From Yersinia intermedia (GTDB lineage: Bacteria > Pseudomonadota > Gammaproteobacteria > Enterobacterales > Enterobacteriaceae), in NCBI RefSeq assembly GCF_900635455.1, contig NZ_LR134116.1, positions 2,046,001 to 2,110,000 on the forward strand: a DNA stretch of 64,000 bases. Reading direction: 5' to 3'. A program made the position numbers and the translations under genes. The first letter of the stretch is position 1, and every line of letters begins with the position of its first letter. Of this stretch, positions 30,120-41,006 are shown piece after piece. The notes under the pieces are model-generated. The model worked only from the letters and a program-made list of their open reading frames with translations. It did no database searches and was not told the origin of the DNA.

Positions 30120-30428
30120 ATGAATCGTGAAATCACCTTCTTTCGCCGATTTGAGGCGGATATCCTGGCAGATCGTAAGACGATCACCATCCGGGATAGC
30201 AGTGAATCCGATTTCCGCCCAGGGGAAACCCTGCGCGTATGTCGCAATGAAGATGGCGTATTCTTCTGCCACATTATGGTCAAATCAGTCACGCCAATCA
30301 CTCTGGAGGCACTGTCTGACCGTCACGCTGAGCAAGAAAATATGTCATTGGATGAGCTGAAAAAGGTGATTAAGGAGATCTATCCTGGGCTGGAACAGTT
30401 TTATGTGATTGAATTTACGCGGTGTTAA
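30120..30428 (+). CDS. yqfB: N4-acetylcytidine amidohydrolase YqfB (ASCH domain)
   Basis: A 102-residue ASCH-fold enzyme expected to hydrolyse N4-acetylcytidine. [20 protein letters not shown] contains the catalytic Lys, and ITIRD supplies the next conserved residues; the conserved Glu lies in [18 protein letters not shown] 30120 has AGGGA upstream. It follows yebG by 39 bases and may share its transcript, unlike E. coli where it is elsewhere. Confidence 0.88.
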   Translation: MNREITFFRRFEADILADRKTITIRDSSESDFRPGETLRVCRNEDGVFFCHIMVKSVTPITLEALSDRHAEQENMSLDELKKVIKEIYPGLEQFYVIEFTRC

Positions 30429-30532
30429 TTAAACGGCGTTACCATTATTACCCTGCAACGCTGTTCACTCTGTAACCTACCTTTCAATCATCGTTCCTAC
30501 CAAGGATAGAAATAATAATATTTGGAGGAATG

Positions 30533-30889
30533 ATGAGAAAGACAGGATTAGCCTTGGTATTGGTTACGGCATTGGCCGGTATCACTGTGGGTGTACAGGC
30601 CCAAGAGCCACGAGTCGCGAAATTACCTGCTTGCTCCGGTTTAAATCAATCTCAGGTAGCAACGCAGGTTAAGCGAGACTTTCTGCAAAACAGAATTACA
30701 CGCTGGGAAGCGGATAAGAAACAATTAGGCACTGATAAGCCGATCGTTTGGATTAGCGCGGTAGACATTACAGGCAAAGATGATGTGTGGCAGGTGCCAA
30801 TGACTGTTCGTGGCAACAAGGGCGACAAAACCTATCAAGTGTTACTTGACTGCAAAGCTGGCACCATTACCTATAATGGCCCTAAATAG
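30533..30889 (+). CDS. yebF: YebF family secreted protein
   Basis: A 118-residue protein with a signal peptide (residues 1-24, ending VQAQ). The mature part KRDFLQNRITRWEADKK, GKDDVWQVPMTVRG and YQVLLDCKAGTITY matches E. coli YebF, which leaves the cell through porins and is the export partner for colicin M. Two cysteines probably form the known disulfide. GGAGG at 30524-30528 favours ATG 30533 over 30530. Confidence 0.9.
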   Translation: MRKTGLALVLVTALAGITVGVQAQEPRVAKLPACSGLNQSQVATQVKRDFLQNRITRWEADKKQLGTDKPIVWISAVDITGKDDVWQVPMTVRGNKGDKTYQVLLDCKAGTITYNGPK

Positions 30890-31123
30890 TTATGAGTGGA
30901 ATAACGTCAGCGTAAAGCTAATCGCTACCAATCAGGTGTTTGAGGCAACGTATCAGGCACCTGCTTATCCCTCCAAGTCAAAACTCTCTCGGGTATCTTT
31001 TATAATTATATTTATCATTTAATTAGATCCCCTTCGCTAAATTATAAGCATATGCTGATACTTGGCATCCACAGGTAATCGTGTCACTCTCGCGGTAACG
31101 AACACAGATGGATAATTCAAATA

Positions 31124-33178
31124 ATGACCATACCTCCAAAGGCGAATAAACGCCCTTATCCAATAACTATGCACGGTGATACCCGTGTAGATGATTATTA
31201 TTGGCTGCGTGATGATGAGCGTACTGACGCTGATGTTCTGAACTATTTGCAAGCTGAAAATGACTTCACTAACGCGGTGTTACAACCGCAACAAACCTTG
31301 CGTGAAACCCTGTATCAAGAGATGGTTTCCCGCGTCCCGCCACAAGAAGAATCCGTTCCCTATATTCGCAACGGCTATCGCTACCAAACGCGTTTTGAGC
31401 CGGGTAATGAATATGCTATTTATGTGCGTCAACCCGTTTGGGCTGATAGCAGTTGGGAGACGTTACTGGATGGCAACCAACGAGCGGCAGATAGTGAGTT
31501 TTATACCTTGGGCGGGTTAGATGTTAGCCCGGATAATCATCTATTGGCAGTTACAGAGGATTTCTTATCGCGTCGCCAATATGATATTCGGGTAAAACAT
31601 TTACAGAGTGATGTTTGGCACGAGGAGGTTATCAGCAATACCTCAGGTAACTTTGAATGGGCCAATGATTCGAAAACGCTCTATTACGTGCGCAAACATG
31701 AAAAAACATTACTGCCTTATCAAGTGTATCGCCATGTAGTAGGAACCGATCCTCAGTTGGACCAACTTATCTATCAGGAAACTGACGATACATTTTACGT
31801 GAGTTTAGAAAAAACCACGTCTGAACGTTTCATTGTTATCCATCTGAGCAGTACCACAACATCTGAAGTATTGTTACTGGATGCTGATAAGCCTGAACCA
31901 CTACCACAGATGTTCGCACCACGTCGTAAAGACCATGAATACGGTTTGGACCACTATAAGCAACATTTTTATTTACGCTCGAATAAAGATGGTAAGAATT
32001 TTGGTTTGTACCAAATCGCTGAGGCAGGTAAAGAACAAAGTGATTTTGCCGATGAATCTCAGTGGGTACCATTAATTGCACCAAAAACAGATGTTATGTT
32101 GGAGGGGTTCAGCTTATTCCGTGATTGGTTGGTAGTAGAAGAGCGCAGTGGCGGGTTGACGCTTTTACGGCAAATTCACTGGACCACTGCCGAAGAGAAA
32201 TTCATTACTTTTGATGATCCTACCTACGTTACCTGGCTGGCATATAACCCAGAACCAGAAACAGAATTGTTGCGCTATGGCTACTCCTCGATGACCACAC
32301 CAAGTTCAATGTTTGAACTTAATATGGATACCGGCGCACGCGAGTTGCTTAAGCAGCAGGAAGTGAAGAACTTCACCCCGGAAAAGTATCGCAGCGAACG
32401 CATATGGGTCACTGCAACCGATGGCGTAAAAGTGCCGGTTTCATTGGTTTATCACCGTGACCATTTTGTTTCAGGTAATAATCCACTGTTGGTTTATGGT
32501 TATGGTTCATATGGCAGCAGTATGGATCCTGCATTCAGTGGTAGCCGATTAAGCCTATTGGATCGCGGTTTTGTCTTTGCTCTGGCACATATTCGGGGCG
32601 GTGGGGAGTTGGGCCAGCAATGGTATGAAGATGGTAAATTGCTCAATAAATTAAATACATTCAACGACTTTATCGATGTCACCAAAACGCTGATAACCGA
32701 GGGCTATGGCGATGCTAACCGTGTGTTTGCCATGGGGGGCAGTGCTGGTGGTTTATTGATGGGAGCGGTCATCAATCAGGAACCCGCGTTATATAAAGGT
32801 GTTGTGGCGCAGGTGCCGTTTGTTGATGTGGTAACCACGATGTTGGATGAATCGATACCTCTTACTACTGGCGAGTATGACGAATGGGGCAACCCGAACG
32901 ATAAGGCGTATTACGATTATATTAAGCAATACAGCCCTTATGATCAGATCAAGGCTCAGGATTACCCGCACATGCTGGTGACTACCGGCTTACATGATTC
33001 ACAGGTTCAATACTGGGAACCGGCAAAGTGGGTCGCCAAGTTGCGTGAAATGAAGACAGATGACCACCAATTACTGCTTTATACCGACATGGATTCAGGT
33101 CACGGCGGTAAATCAGGGCGCTTCAAAGCGTATGAAGACATCGCTTTGGAATACGCATTCATACTGGCTCTGGCTTAA
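31124..33178 (+). CDS. ptrB: Oligopeptidase B (PtrB)
   Basis: A 684-residue cytosolic serine peptidase (S9A) that cuts small peptides after Arg or Lys. An N-terminal beta-propeller (about residues 70-400) gates the alpha/beta-hydrolase domain. The nucleophile lies in [14 protein letters not shown] and the catalytic His in [12 protein letters not shown] near the end. The order yebF-ptrB-exoX follows E. coli. The ribosome binding site is weak. Confidence 0.94.
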   Translation: MTIPPKANKRPYPITMHGDTRVDDYYWLRDDERTDADVLNYLQAENDFTNAVLQPQQTLRETLYQEMVSRVPPQEESVPYIRNGYRYQTRFEPGNEYAIYVRQPVWADSSWETLLDGNQRAADSEFYTLGGLDVSPDNHLLAVTEDFLSRRQYDIRVKHLQSDVWHEEVISNTSGNFEWANDSKTLYYVRKHEKTLLPYQVYRHVVGTDPQLDQLIYQETDDTFYVSLEKTTSERFIVIHLSSTTTSEVLLLDADKPEPLPQMFAPRRKDHEYGLDHYKQHFYLRSNKDGKNFGLYQIAEAGKEQSDFADESQWVPLIAPKTDVMLEGFSLFRDWLVVEERSGGLTLLRQIHWTTAEEKFITFDDPTYVTWLAYNPEPETELLRYGYSSMTTPSSMFELNMDTGARELLKQQEVKNFTPEKYRSERIWVTATDGVKVPVSLVYHRDHFVSGNNPLLVYGYGSYGSSMDPAFSGSRLSLLDRGFVFALAHIRGGGELGQQWYEDGKLLNKLNTFNDFIDVTKTLITEGYGDANRVFAMGGSAGGLLMGAVINQEPALYKGVVAQVPFVDVVTTMLDESIPLTTGEYDEWGNPNDKAYYDYIKQYSPYDQIKAQDYPHMLVTTGLHDSQVQYWEPAKWVAKLREMKTDDHQLLLYTDMDSGHGGKSGRFKAYEDIALEYAFILALA

Positions 33179-33192
33179 CCTAGTCAGGGATC

Positions 33193-33852
33193 TTACGTCA
33201 GGTAATGGGCTAGGGTATAGCGCATATCTGGCGTAAGATCAGATATTGAAGCTAACATCCAGCGCAGATAATCTGGGTCTTGCCGGGCTATTTGCTCAAT
33301 ACTTTTGCCTCGATATTTTCCGAATTTAAATGTCTGTAACAGCAGCGGTTGCTGCGTTATTTCGGCCATTTGTTCGGCATTCCAACCTGAGTCTTGCATA
33401 ATGCGCTGTAATAACGCGGCCGTGACATAACAATCGTATAAAGCACGGTGCGGGTATAGATTATCCGGTACTGAAACATTCAGTCTCAAGGCGTAACGCA
33501 GATATTGATTACTGTGTTTGATGTCAGGATAGAGCATTCTGGCTAGCTTGAGGGTGCAAATCCATTGGCCACCCATCTCCGGTAATACTCCACGATCAAA
33601 AGGCGCATTATGGGCAACATAATATGGGCTGCCTTGATATCTTCTAATCGCAACCGCAATCCGTGGTTTGCCTTCTACCATTTCTTCAGTGATATGATGA
33701 ATCACCATTGCATCAATACTGATTGGCCGGTCTGGGCTAATCAAATCACTCATCGGGTTAGCTAATGCCCCATCAACCAGGTCAATCGAAGCGACCTCAA
33801 CAATACCACCGGCTAAACCGCAGGTTTCGGTATCGATAATACGAAAATACAT
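33193..33852 (-). CDS. exoX: Exodeoxyribonuclease X (ExoX)
   Basis: A 219-residue DnaQ-like 3'-5' exonuclease used in mismatch repair. RIIDTETCGL (Exo I), HNAPFDRG (Exo II) and HRALYDCYVTAALLQ (Exo III-epsilon) carry the catalytic acids. ATG 33852 is chosen because GGGAGA precedes it and the family starts MYFRIIDTE. Convergent with ptrB. Confidence 0.93.
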   Translation of the reverse strand: MYFRIIDTETCGLAGGIVEVASIDLVDGALANPMSDLISPDRPISIDAMVIHHITEEMVEGKPRIAVAIRRYQGSPYYVAHNAPFDRGVLPEMGGQWICTLKLARMLYPDIKHSNQYLRYALRLNVSVPDNLYPHRALYDCYVTAALLQRIMQDSGWNAEQMAEITQQPLLLQTFKFGKYRGKSIEQIARQDPDYLRWMLASISDLTPDMRYTLAHYLT

Positions 33853-33888
33853 TTTTATCTCCCACCGACTATTGCTAAATAATAGCAA

Positions 33889-33918
33889 CAAAAAACCCGC
33901 CTAATATGGCGGGTTGAC
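33889..33918 (-). terminator. Terminator after the small basic gene
   Basis: AACCCGCC and GGCGGGTT pair around TAATAT. On the minus strand this lies after the gene at 33939-34052 and before exoX. Confidence 0.7.
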
Positions 33919-33938
33919 TGACGAGACGAAAAGCCCGT

Positions 33939-34052
33939 TTATTCTGCGCTGGTAGAAGATGACTTCTTAGCGCGTTTCTCAGCTTTTTTCTCAGCCGGAG
34001 TTTTTAGTGGCTTTTTCTTCGCGTTCTTTTTGCTGTCCATTCCCTTACTCAT
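33939..34052 (-). CDS. Small lysine-rich protein
   Basis: A 37-residue strongly basic protein (SKGMDSKKNAKKKPLKTPAE then further Lys/Ala). AGAGG precedes the ATG by about 6 bases and a terminator follows, so it looks like a real gene. Such small KK-rich proteins occur in enterobacteria without a known role; nucleic-acid or ribosome binding is only a guess. Confidence 0.6.
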   Translation of the reverse strand: MSKGMDSKKNAKKKPLKTPAEKKAEKRAKKSSSTSAE

Positions 34053-35331
<1,279 letters not shown>

Positions 35332-35347
35332 CTGTTTTATTCGCACA

Positions 35348-35379
35348 CTCCCGCAACTTGATACCTGCGGGAGCTTTTT
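35348..35379 (+). terminator. Terminator between pip and holE
   Basis: CTCCCGCA (35348-35355) pairs with TGCGGGAG (35366-35373), followed by CTTTTTG. It lies between convergent genes. Confidence 0.85.
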
Positions 35380-35384
35380 GTTGC

Positions 35385-35615
35385 TTATTTTATCTTAGGT
35401 TCATACGGTAAACGTGAGAATTTAATTGATTCAGTACGGTAGTGAGCCAAGCGTTGCAAAAAGTACTCACGCAGCTCATCAGGCTGTTCTCTGGCGATCA
35501 TTTCTGCAATCACCGGCATATTGTAGCGCTCTTTAAATGCTACGCCTGAAGCGGCTAGGTCAACATTCATTTTTGCTGTTTCTTCTTCAGAAAGCTCCGT
35601 CAGATTATATCCCAT
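35385..35615 (-). CDS. holE: DNA polymerase III subunit theta (HolE)
   Basis: A 76-residue protein of the polymerase III core that stabilises the epsilon proofreading subunit. [20 protein letters not shown] and [10 protein letters not shown] at the end match E. coli HolE closely. GGAGAAAACT precedes ATG 35615; the longer upstream frame is not supported. Confidence 0.94.
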   Translation of the reverse strand: MGYNLTELSEEETAKMNVDLAASGVAFKERYNMPVIAEMIAREQPDELREYFLQRLAHYRTESIKFSRLPYEPKIK

Positions 35616-36005
35616 AGTTTTCTCCTTCTTGGGCCGTGGGAGGTTATGGGGCAAAAGGTAATGCAGACAATGGGTATTGGCAAGCCGCTAATGTGATCGA
35701 ACCAGCACATTAATGAGCTATTTGCTTGGCATAATATCAGTATCCAGTGTGAGCAGTAATTATATCTGGTGGAAATTAAAATAAGAATCATTCCTTTTAG
35801 TATTTAGTTTGCAATATTAATGATTTTTATAATAATTAATTCAGTGCCTATCGGATTTTATTTATACAATAAAATCAATGTGTTGAATTATTTTATCTTT
35901 GTCACAATATTATTGTGAATAGAGTGTTCTTATTTTGTTTTTATCTTGGCATAATACACCAAGATAATCGTTACTTACCTGCATTATAAAAATAAGGGAA
36001 TTATT
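35616..36005. other. holE/ftnA divergent region with a palindrome
   Basis: About 390 AT-rich bases. TCACAAT-ATT-ATTGTGA (35902-35918) is a perfect 7-bp-arm palindrome about 90 bases before ftnA. No gene seen. Confidence 0.45.
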
Positions 36006-36509
36006 ATGTTAAAAACCGAAATGGCTCAAAAGCTCAATGAGCAACTGAACCTGGAGTTTTACTCTGCGAATCTTTACTTGCAGATGAGTGCCTGGTGTAG
36101 CGATAAAGGTTTTGAAGGTGCTGCGGCATTCTTAAAATTGCATTCTCAAGAAGAGATGCAACATATGCAGCGTTTGTTCGAATACCTCAGCGGGACAGGC
36201 TCTATGCCGGTCTTGGGTACCATCACCGCACCACCAATTGATTTTGCTTCTCTGGCAGATGTATTCAAACTGACTTACGAACATGAGCAGCTTATTACTA
36301 CTCAAATTAATGAACTGGCTCATGCAGCAATGGAAAATCACGATTATTCCACCTTCAATTTCCTGCAATGGTATGTAGCTGAGCAACATGAAGAAGAAAA
36401 ACTGTTCAAATCCATTCTTGATAAGCTGGCGCTGGTGGGTAACAGCGGTAATTCATTGTTCTTCGTTGATAAAGATCTGAAGACAATGGCAGCTCAAAGC
36501 CATATTTAG
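36006..36509 (+). CDS. ftnA: Non-haem ferritin FtnA
   Basis: A 167-residue iron-storage protein that assembles a 24-mer shell and oxidises Fe2+. Ferroxidase residues are visible: Glu in [24 protein letters not shown] (Glu and His), and the late Glu/Gln residues around [19 protein letters not shown] lies 8 bases before the ATG. The holE-ftnA order is as in relatives. A strong hairpin follows. Confidence 0.94.
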   Translation: MLKTEMAQKLNEQLNLEFYSANLYLQMSAWCSDKGFEGAAAFLKLHSQEEMQHMQRLFEYLSGTGSMPVLGTITAPPIDFASLADVFKLTYEHEQLITTQINELAHAAMENHDYSTFNFLQWYVAEQHEEEKLFKSILDKLALVGNSGNSLFFVDKDLKTMAAQSHI

Positions 36510-36536
36510 GCTTAATTTGTATTACTAGTGTGTTTT

Positions 36537-36578
36537 CCGCAGTTTTTGATTCCCGATCAACGGAACCAAAAACTGCGG
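36537..36578 (+). terminator. Long inverted repeat after ftnA
   Basis: CCGCAGTTTTTG (36537-36548) and CAAAAACTGCGG (36567-36578) form a perfect 12-bp stem with an 18-base loop; TTTCTG follows. Confidence 0.7.
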
Positions 36579-36897
36579 TTTCTGTTATTTCCTCGCAAGC
36601 TTATCTGTACCACTTTCCTTCATCTTGTTGTTTTCGTGCTAATTACATGCTGTTTGGCTATGGTTTCTCGACTTGCCATATTCAAATCGTTATCATTTGC
36701 ACTACCGACATGGCAGTGAGTTGAATTGCTGCTCAATTATTGGTGATATTTCAATCGCCACTCAGAATTTGGCGTTTTGTTTTGTGTGCTATCTCACAGG
36801 TAGTGCAATTGACTGGAAGTGATAGGGGTTCGCGCTGCCAATATAGGATATGGTTGGTAGCAGATTGATTCTTCACCCCCATTGATTAAGGGATACT
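36579..36897. other. Intergenic region before copC
   Basis: About 320 bases. AAATCGTTATCATTTGC near 36685 weakly resembles a Fur-type site. No gene seen. Confidence 0.3.
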
Positions 36898-37284
36898 ATG
36901 TTTATTCGCAAAGTACGTTCTTCTTGCCGCATGCTTTCGGCGCTTATTGTGTTGTTTGTTGGGTTATCCAGTCAGCAAGCTCTGGCTCACGCACACCTGA
37001 AGATAGAGTCACCGGCTGCCGATACTACTATCGGTTCAGCGCCAGAAGCACTGACGCTGGGGTTCTCTGAAGGTATCGAGCTAAACTTCAGTGGTGTGAA
37101 AGTGACTGGTCCAGATAACAATATAGTGAAAACCGGTGCGTTAACATTGGACCCGGTGAATAATACACAGCTGATTCTGCCGATTGACCATGCATTAACT
37201 GCTGGGAAATATAACGTTTCATGGCATGTCGTGTCTGTTGATGGTCATAAAACCAAAGGCACATACAGCTTCACAGTGAAATAA
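36898..37284 (+). CDS. copC: Periplasmic copper-binding protein CopC (YobA)
   Basis: A 128-residue protein with a signal peptide ending LALA at residue 30. The mature N-terminus starts HAHLKIESPA with the Cu(II)-binding His. The CopC/YobA beta-sandwich motifs LTLGFSEGIE and WHVVSVDGHKTKGTYSFTV are present. It is followed one base later by copD, so the pair forms an operon for copper handling at the inner membrane. Confidence 0.92.
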   Translation: MFIRKVRSSCRMLSALIVLFVGLSSQQALAHAHLKIESPAADTTIGSAPEALTLGFSEGIELNFSGVKVTGPDNNIVKTGALTLDPVNNTQLILPIDHALTAGKYNVSWHVVSVDGHKTKGTYSFTVK

Positions 37285-37285
37285 T

Positions 37286-38170
37286 ATGTCTCTGGCGACT
37301 CTATTCGTTCTGTGTCGCTTCTTGCATTTTTGGGCGGTGATGCTGATGTTCGGCATCAGTATATTCACCGCCTTGTTAGCACCAGATCGATTCTCTTTAA
37401 TACTGAAAAACCGTCTGTCCCCGCTACTTATCTTCAGTACTTCCCTGGGGCTTATCTCTGCTGTCGGGCTTTTAGCCGTTCAGGCAGGAATGATGGGGAA
37501 TGGTTGGGCTGATACCTACAGAATGACCGTTTGGTGGTCGGTATTTGGTACTCGTTTCGGTCAGGTGTGGCAATGGCATCTTGGCTTATCCATTTTGATT
37601 ATGTGGATAGTGTTGCTGGGTTCAACCCGTAGCAACTACCGGCTGATTGCAGGTTGCTCAACGCTGTTACTCGCGAGCCTTGCTTTTACCGGGCATGCGG
37701 CGATGCATGCTGGGCTAGTGGGATGGATTCACCAAACCAATCAAATCATACATCTGCTCAGTGCGGGTTATTGGTTGGGTTGCCTACCGGCACTTCTGAT
37801 TTGCCTTGCTTATGCTCACAATAATGATGTTAAACATGAAGCCATCACTACGCTGATTCGATTCTCAAGCTGGGGACATTTGGCCGTAGCATTGATACTG
37901 GCGAGTGGTGTTATTAACAGCATTATTATACTGGGCGATACCGCGCTGACGCTGACATCTACCTATCAGATACTTCTGCTCTGCAAAGTGATATTGGTGA
38001 TGTTTATGATTATTGTTGCGCTGATTAATCGCTATATCATCGTGCCACTGCTCAGACAATTACCTGCTAAGGCTCACTATTGGCTTGTCATAAATAGTTA
38101 TGTCGAAATTATCCTTGGCGCGGCGGTATTACTATTAGTCAGTATTTTTGCGACTATGGCTCCGATATAG
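37286..38170 (+). CDS. copD: Copper homeostasis membrane protein CopD (YebZ)
   Basis: A 294-residue inner-membrane protein with about eight hydrophobic segments, probably moving copper in concert with CopC. Conserved histidines occur in LCRFLHFWAV, WQWHLGLS and GHAAMHAGLVGWIHQTNQIIHLL. It begins one base after the copC stop. E. coli has the same yobA-yebZ-yebY order. Confidence 0.9.
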   Translation: MSLATLFVLCRFLHFWAVMLMFGISIFTALLAPDRFSLILKNRLSPLLIFSTSLGLISAVGLLAVQAGMMGNGWADTYRMTVWWSVFGTRFGQVWQWHLGLSILIMWIVLLGSTRSNYRLIAGCSTLLLASLAFTGHAAMHAGLVGWIHQTNQIIHLLSAGYWLGCLPALLICLAYAHNNDVKHEAITTLIRFSSWGHLAVALILASGVINSIIILGDTALTLTSTYQILLLCKVILVMFMIIVALINRYIIVPLLRQLPAKAHYWLVINSYVEIILGAAVLLLVSIFATMAPI

Positions 38171-38266
38171 AATAAGACTATAAACAACAGATATTGCTTC
38201 CAAGCTTGCATCGATCCCTTGGGATGCGAGAAAATCTAAGCAATCAGTTAATTGAGGATAATCTAG

Positions 38267-38608
38267 ATGAAAGGTTTTGTGCTGACGTTATCGTTGCTGA
38301 TGCTATCCGTTAACGCTATTGCTGCCGGGAAGATAGTGACTGTCAGTAAGTTTGAATTTGGCAAGCAATGGGCATTTAATCGGGAAGAAGTGATGCTGGA
38401 ATGCCGCACGGGTAACGCTTTGTTTGTTATTAACCCGAGTACGTTAGCGCAATATCCCCTAAATGATATTGCAACTGATCAGATGAAGTCTGGTTATGTT
38501 TTAGCGAAACCGCTAGATGTTTTGTTGCTAGACGACAGTGACAAGCCCGGTCAGAAGATGAGTTTGGAACCTTTCCAGCAGCGCGCAATGTCACTGTGTC
38601 AAAAATAA
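38267..38608 (+). CDS. yebY: YebY family periplasmic protein
   Basis: A 113-residue protein with a signal peptide (residues 1-20, ending IAAG). [15 protein letters not shown], [20 protein letters not shown] and the C-terminal GQKMSLEPF match E. coli YebY. Two cysteines remain in the mature form. It follows copD by 96 bases and may belong to the copper operon. Function is unknown. Confidence 0.9.
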   Translation: MKGFVLTLSLLMLSVNAIAAGKIVTVSKFEFGKQWAFNREEVMLECRTGNALFVINPSTLAQYPLNDIATDQMKSGYVLAKPLDVLLLDDSDKPGQKMSLEPFQQRAMSLCQK

Positions 38609-38769
38609 ACTTGGGGTTGTGAGATGCACTGATACTAGCCTTTATTTTTCAAATGGTTACCTTCTTTGCTACCCGTTTGGGTTTTCACCCTTCAGATTAG
38701 TTTACAACCGTAATTAATTAGTTCCATTGCCAAGTTGGCTAAACACATGTACTCGACTACGCTTAAGGA

Positions 38770-38877
38770 GTACGGCTGAATAAGCCTACGTTAATTAATG
38801 CCAACTTTTAGCGCACGGCTCTGTCCCAAGAGCCATTTCCCTAGACCGAATATAGGAATCGTATTCGGTCTTTTTTT
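38770..38877 (+). ncRNA. sdsR: SdsR (RyeB) stationary-phase small RNA
   Basis: The segment TTAATGCCAACTTTTAGCGC (38794-38813), then CACGGCTCT, CCAAGAGCCATTTCCCT and ACCGAATA..GGAATCGTATTCGGTC followed by seven T, matches E. coli SdsR almost base for base. The 3' hairpin GACCGAATA/TATTCGGTC is its terminator. A sigma-S-type -10 CTACGCT (38757-38763) places the start near 38770. SdsR is an Hfq-binding regulator of mRNAs; its place beside yebY is conserved. An antisense RyeA RNA may exist on the other strand. Confidence 0.9.
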
Positions 38878-38911
38878 AATTTGTTGATTTTAAGGGTTTT
38901 TTTTTGGCTCT

Positions 38912-38940
38912 CCCGAAATCCCCCGAAATTTCCCCGAAAT
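38912..38940. repeat. Three phased CCCGAAAT repeats
   Basis: CCCGAAAT occurs at 38912-38919, 38922-38929 and 38933-38940, spaced 10 and 11 bases, about one helical turn. They sit between the sdsR terminator and the 3' end of the integrase remnant, as arm-type Int or Xis sites would. Confidence 0.6.
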
Positions 38941-38952
38941 CCTATACTCGGC

Positions 38953-40028
38953 CTAAATCTCAACCCACTCATTTTTACGTGAATCCAGGTATACATTCGT
39001 CATTTTCATCGATTTATGTCCAAGCAATTTCTGTGCAAATTCCTTACCGTATTCCGCTTCATACAACCGCGATGCCAGGCTGCGGATCTCGTGAAAGCTG
39101 GGAGGGGATATGTCATAAACCAGATCCGTTGCTTTCAATGCTTTAACAAATGCTTTGGTGAGTGAGTCCGCATTTAATGCACCTAGCTCCCGGCCTGATT
39201 TTCTACTGGACGAGCAAATGAGATATTCACTTTTGCTGTTATTCAGGCACTTTTCTATAATTTCCCCAACCGTGGTCTTCATTATTTCCAGCCGTAATGA
39301 TAGCGATATCGCAATCTGCATCTTGGTTTTACTCTGGACTATCCAAAGTTTGCCGTCATGAACATCGCTTCTTTTTAATTGCCGCACATCGTCACGGCGT
39401 TGGCCGGTAATCAGTGCCAGAGCCAGGCTGAGTTGAACCCAGTTCCGTTGTTGGCCAGCAGCCTCATAAATTTTGCAAAAGGCGGCATAGTCAAGTCGCT
39501 CCCGCTTAACTTTTGGTGATGGCGTGCGTGTTGCTTCCACTGGATTGCTGCTAATTAAACCATCAGCTATTGCTTCGCGAAAAACATCAGACAAAACAGA
39601 ACGTAGATTTACTGCCATTGAACTTTTACCGCTATCGACATAGGTGTTAATAAAATCAGCGATATGCTTGGTGGTAACGGCCTTGAGCGGCTTATCTTCA
39701 AATTCTTGGTTAATATATCCGATTTGCAGGACTCTCATTTTCATGGTGTTCTCAGCCAGCTCGCGATGCTTTAATAGCGCTGAATAACGCTTTAGCCGCA
39801 GGAGTTGGGGCAGAACTGGCAGTCGTTCAAGTAGGACTACTGGCTGAAAGTTTGATTCAATATATTGTGAGCCTGAATAGCTTGGGATATGGCATCTCTA
39901 CGGGTGATTTGTCACAGAGGAATCTCTTTTTCAGTAAGTGGATTTCGCCAGTAATAAGATTTGTAATATCGCTGATATGCCCGATTTTTAGGTAAGACGG
40001 CATCATATCGTTTTGGCCTTGATGCCAT
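38953..40028 (-). pseudogene. Broken tyrosine integrase of a lambdoid-type element
   Basis: The reading frame starts at ATG 40028 with an arm-binding domain (YDAVLPKNRAYQRYYKSYYW), meets a TGA at 39914-39912 where a Gly codon is expected (IPL*QITRRDAI), and shifts frame between about 39860 and 39837. The rest runs intact from about 39837 to the stop at 38953. The core-binding part (LKRYSALLKHRELAENT) and the catalytic domain follow, with the R-H-R-H-Y residues visible in TGQRRDD, HEIRSL and LLGHKSMKMTNVYLD. Total length fits a family of about 355 residues. A 263-residue fragment could start at ATG 39744 but would lack the arm domain. It lies just after sdsR, a known insertion hot spot. Confidence 0.85.
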
Positions 40029-40138
40029 GATTAATTATCTCTATCAGGGATGAATTTGTACTGGGGGATTTTTAAGTCGGTCCTATCCAATACCCTGCGA
40101 TTTCAGCAGGGTTTGGGAGGGAACACATTATGCCAGGT

Positions 40139-40576
40139 TTAACGAACGACAAGAACTGAGCATTCGGCGTGGCGGACTATCGCCGCGGCATTCGAGCCCA
40201 GTAGATAAGTCATTATGCCTGGCTGGTGTGACGCGATGACAATCAAGTCGGCTTTAATGTCATTAGCAAGCCTGAGTATCTCATCTTTGGGGGAGCCAGA
40301 AGCTATATGTTTTTTTATCCTGTCTTTCGGTATATTAAATTTATCAATGATTTCAGATAATTTTGCTAGCGCTTCATTTTTAATCTGTTCCTGGTCGGGA
40401 GCCTCTCCCGCATAAGCTAACCCAAGAGAAGCGTAATAGGGAAATGTCGGAATAACCGTTAGGAAATGAACGTGAGCGACATCAGTCAGATTTGATTGTG
40501 TTTCAACGTGGGCAATGACCTGCTGGGTAAACTCAGGATCTGAGATGTCTATGGGGACTAGAATAGAGTGATACAT
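40139..40576 (-). CDS. uspF: Universal stress protein UspF
   Basis: A 145-residue cytosolic USP-A fold protein. [40 protein letters not shown], the ATP-binding pattern [10 protein letters not shown] and [19 protein letters not shown] match E. coli UspF (YnaF). AGGAGGATG precedes the ATG closely. It is probably induced in stress or stationary phase. Confidence 0.92.
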   Translation of the reverse strand: MYHSILVPIDISDPEFTQQVIAHVETQSNLTDVAHVHFLTVIPTFPYYASLGLAYAGEAPDQEQIKNEALAKLSEIIDKFNIPKDRIKKHIASGSPKDEILRLANDIKADLIVIASHQPGIMTYLLGSNAAAIVRHAECSVLVVR

Positions 40577-41006
40577 ACATCCTCCTATTTGTTTTATTAC
40601 CTCTTATAATATTATAGCCACTATCTTGAAATGACATTATATGGTGAACATCTAAATTGTATCGGTGTGAATCCGGTATCAAGAAATTCCAGATGTTAGA
40701 TTGCAGACTACAATTGGTTCCGATTTCCACTGTATAATTTTTAGGCTGAATTCACCGGGGCGTTAGCCCTGTTGGCGTCGTATGGCCGCGATGGCATAGC
40801 GCATCAAGCGAAAGGTCATATGATTGCCAGGGGGAACTTTGATATTCGATCCGCGCGTAAACGTATCCGCCCTACGTGTGCGATTTTAGCGAGTAAAGTC
40901 CGTCAGAATAGTAGGGGGCGTTATCATCGGACGATGATAATCAGAGTACCCTTGTGAACAATGGCTCAGGGTCATTTTAGGACAAACATTTCAGGCTGCA
41001 TCTTGA
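40577..41006. other. Gap between uspF and the GhoT-like gene
   Basis: About 430 bases. It holds the perfect palindrome TTATCATCG-GA-CGATGATAA (40921-40940). The frame at 40772-40957 (+) lacks a good start and family match; its higher GC suggests imported or decayed DNA. Confidence 0.4.

Noticed and set aside
38912..38940. CRISPR-like short repeats
   Set aside because: Repeats are 8 bp with 2-3 base spacers, so this is not a CRISPR array.
39746..39995. Plus-strand open frame of about 80 codons after the integrase
   Set aside because: It is the antisense of the integrase N-terminal region, which reads as integrase on the minus strand.
40772..40957. 61-codon plus-strand frame between uspF and the GhoT-like gene
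   Set aside because: No credible start or ribosome binding site and no recognised family; kept only as a gap note.
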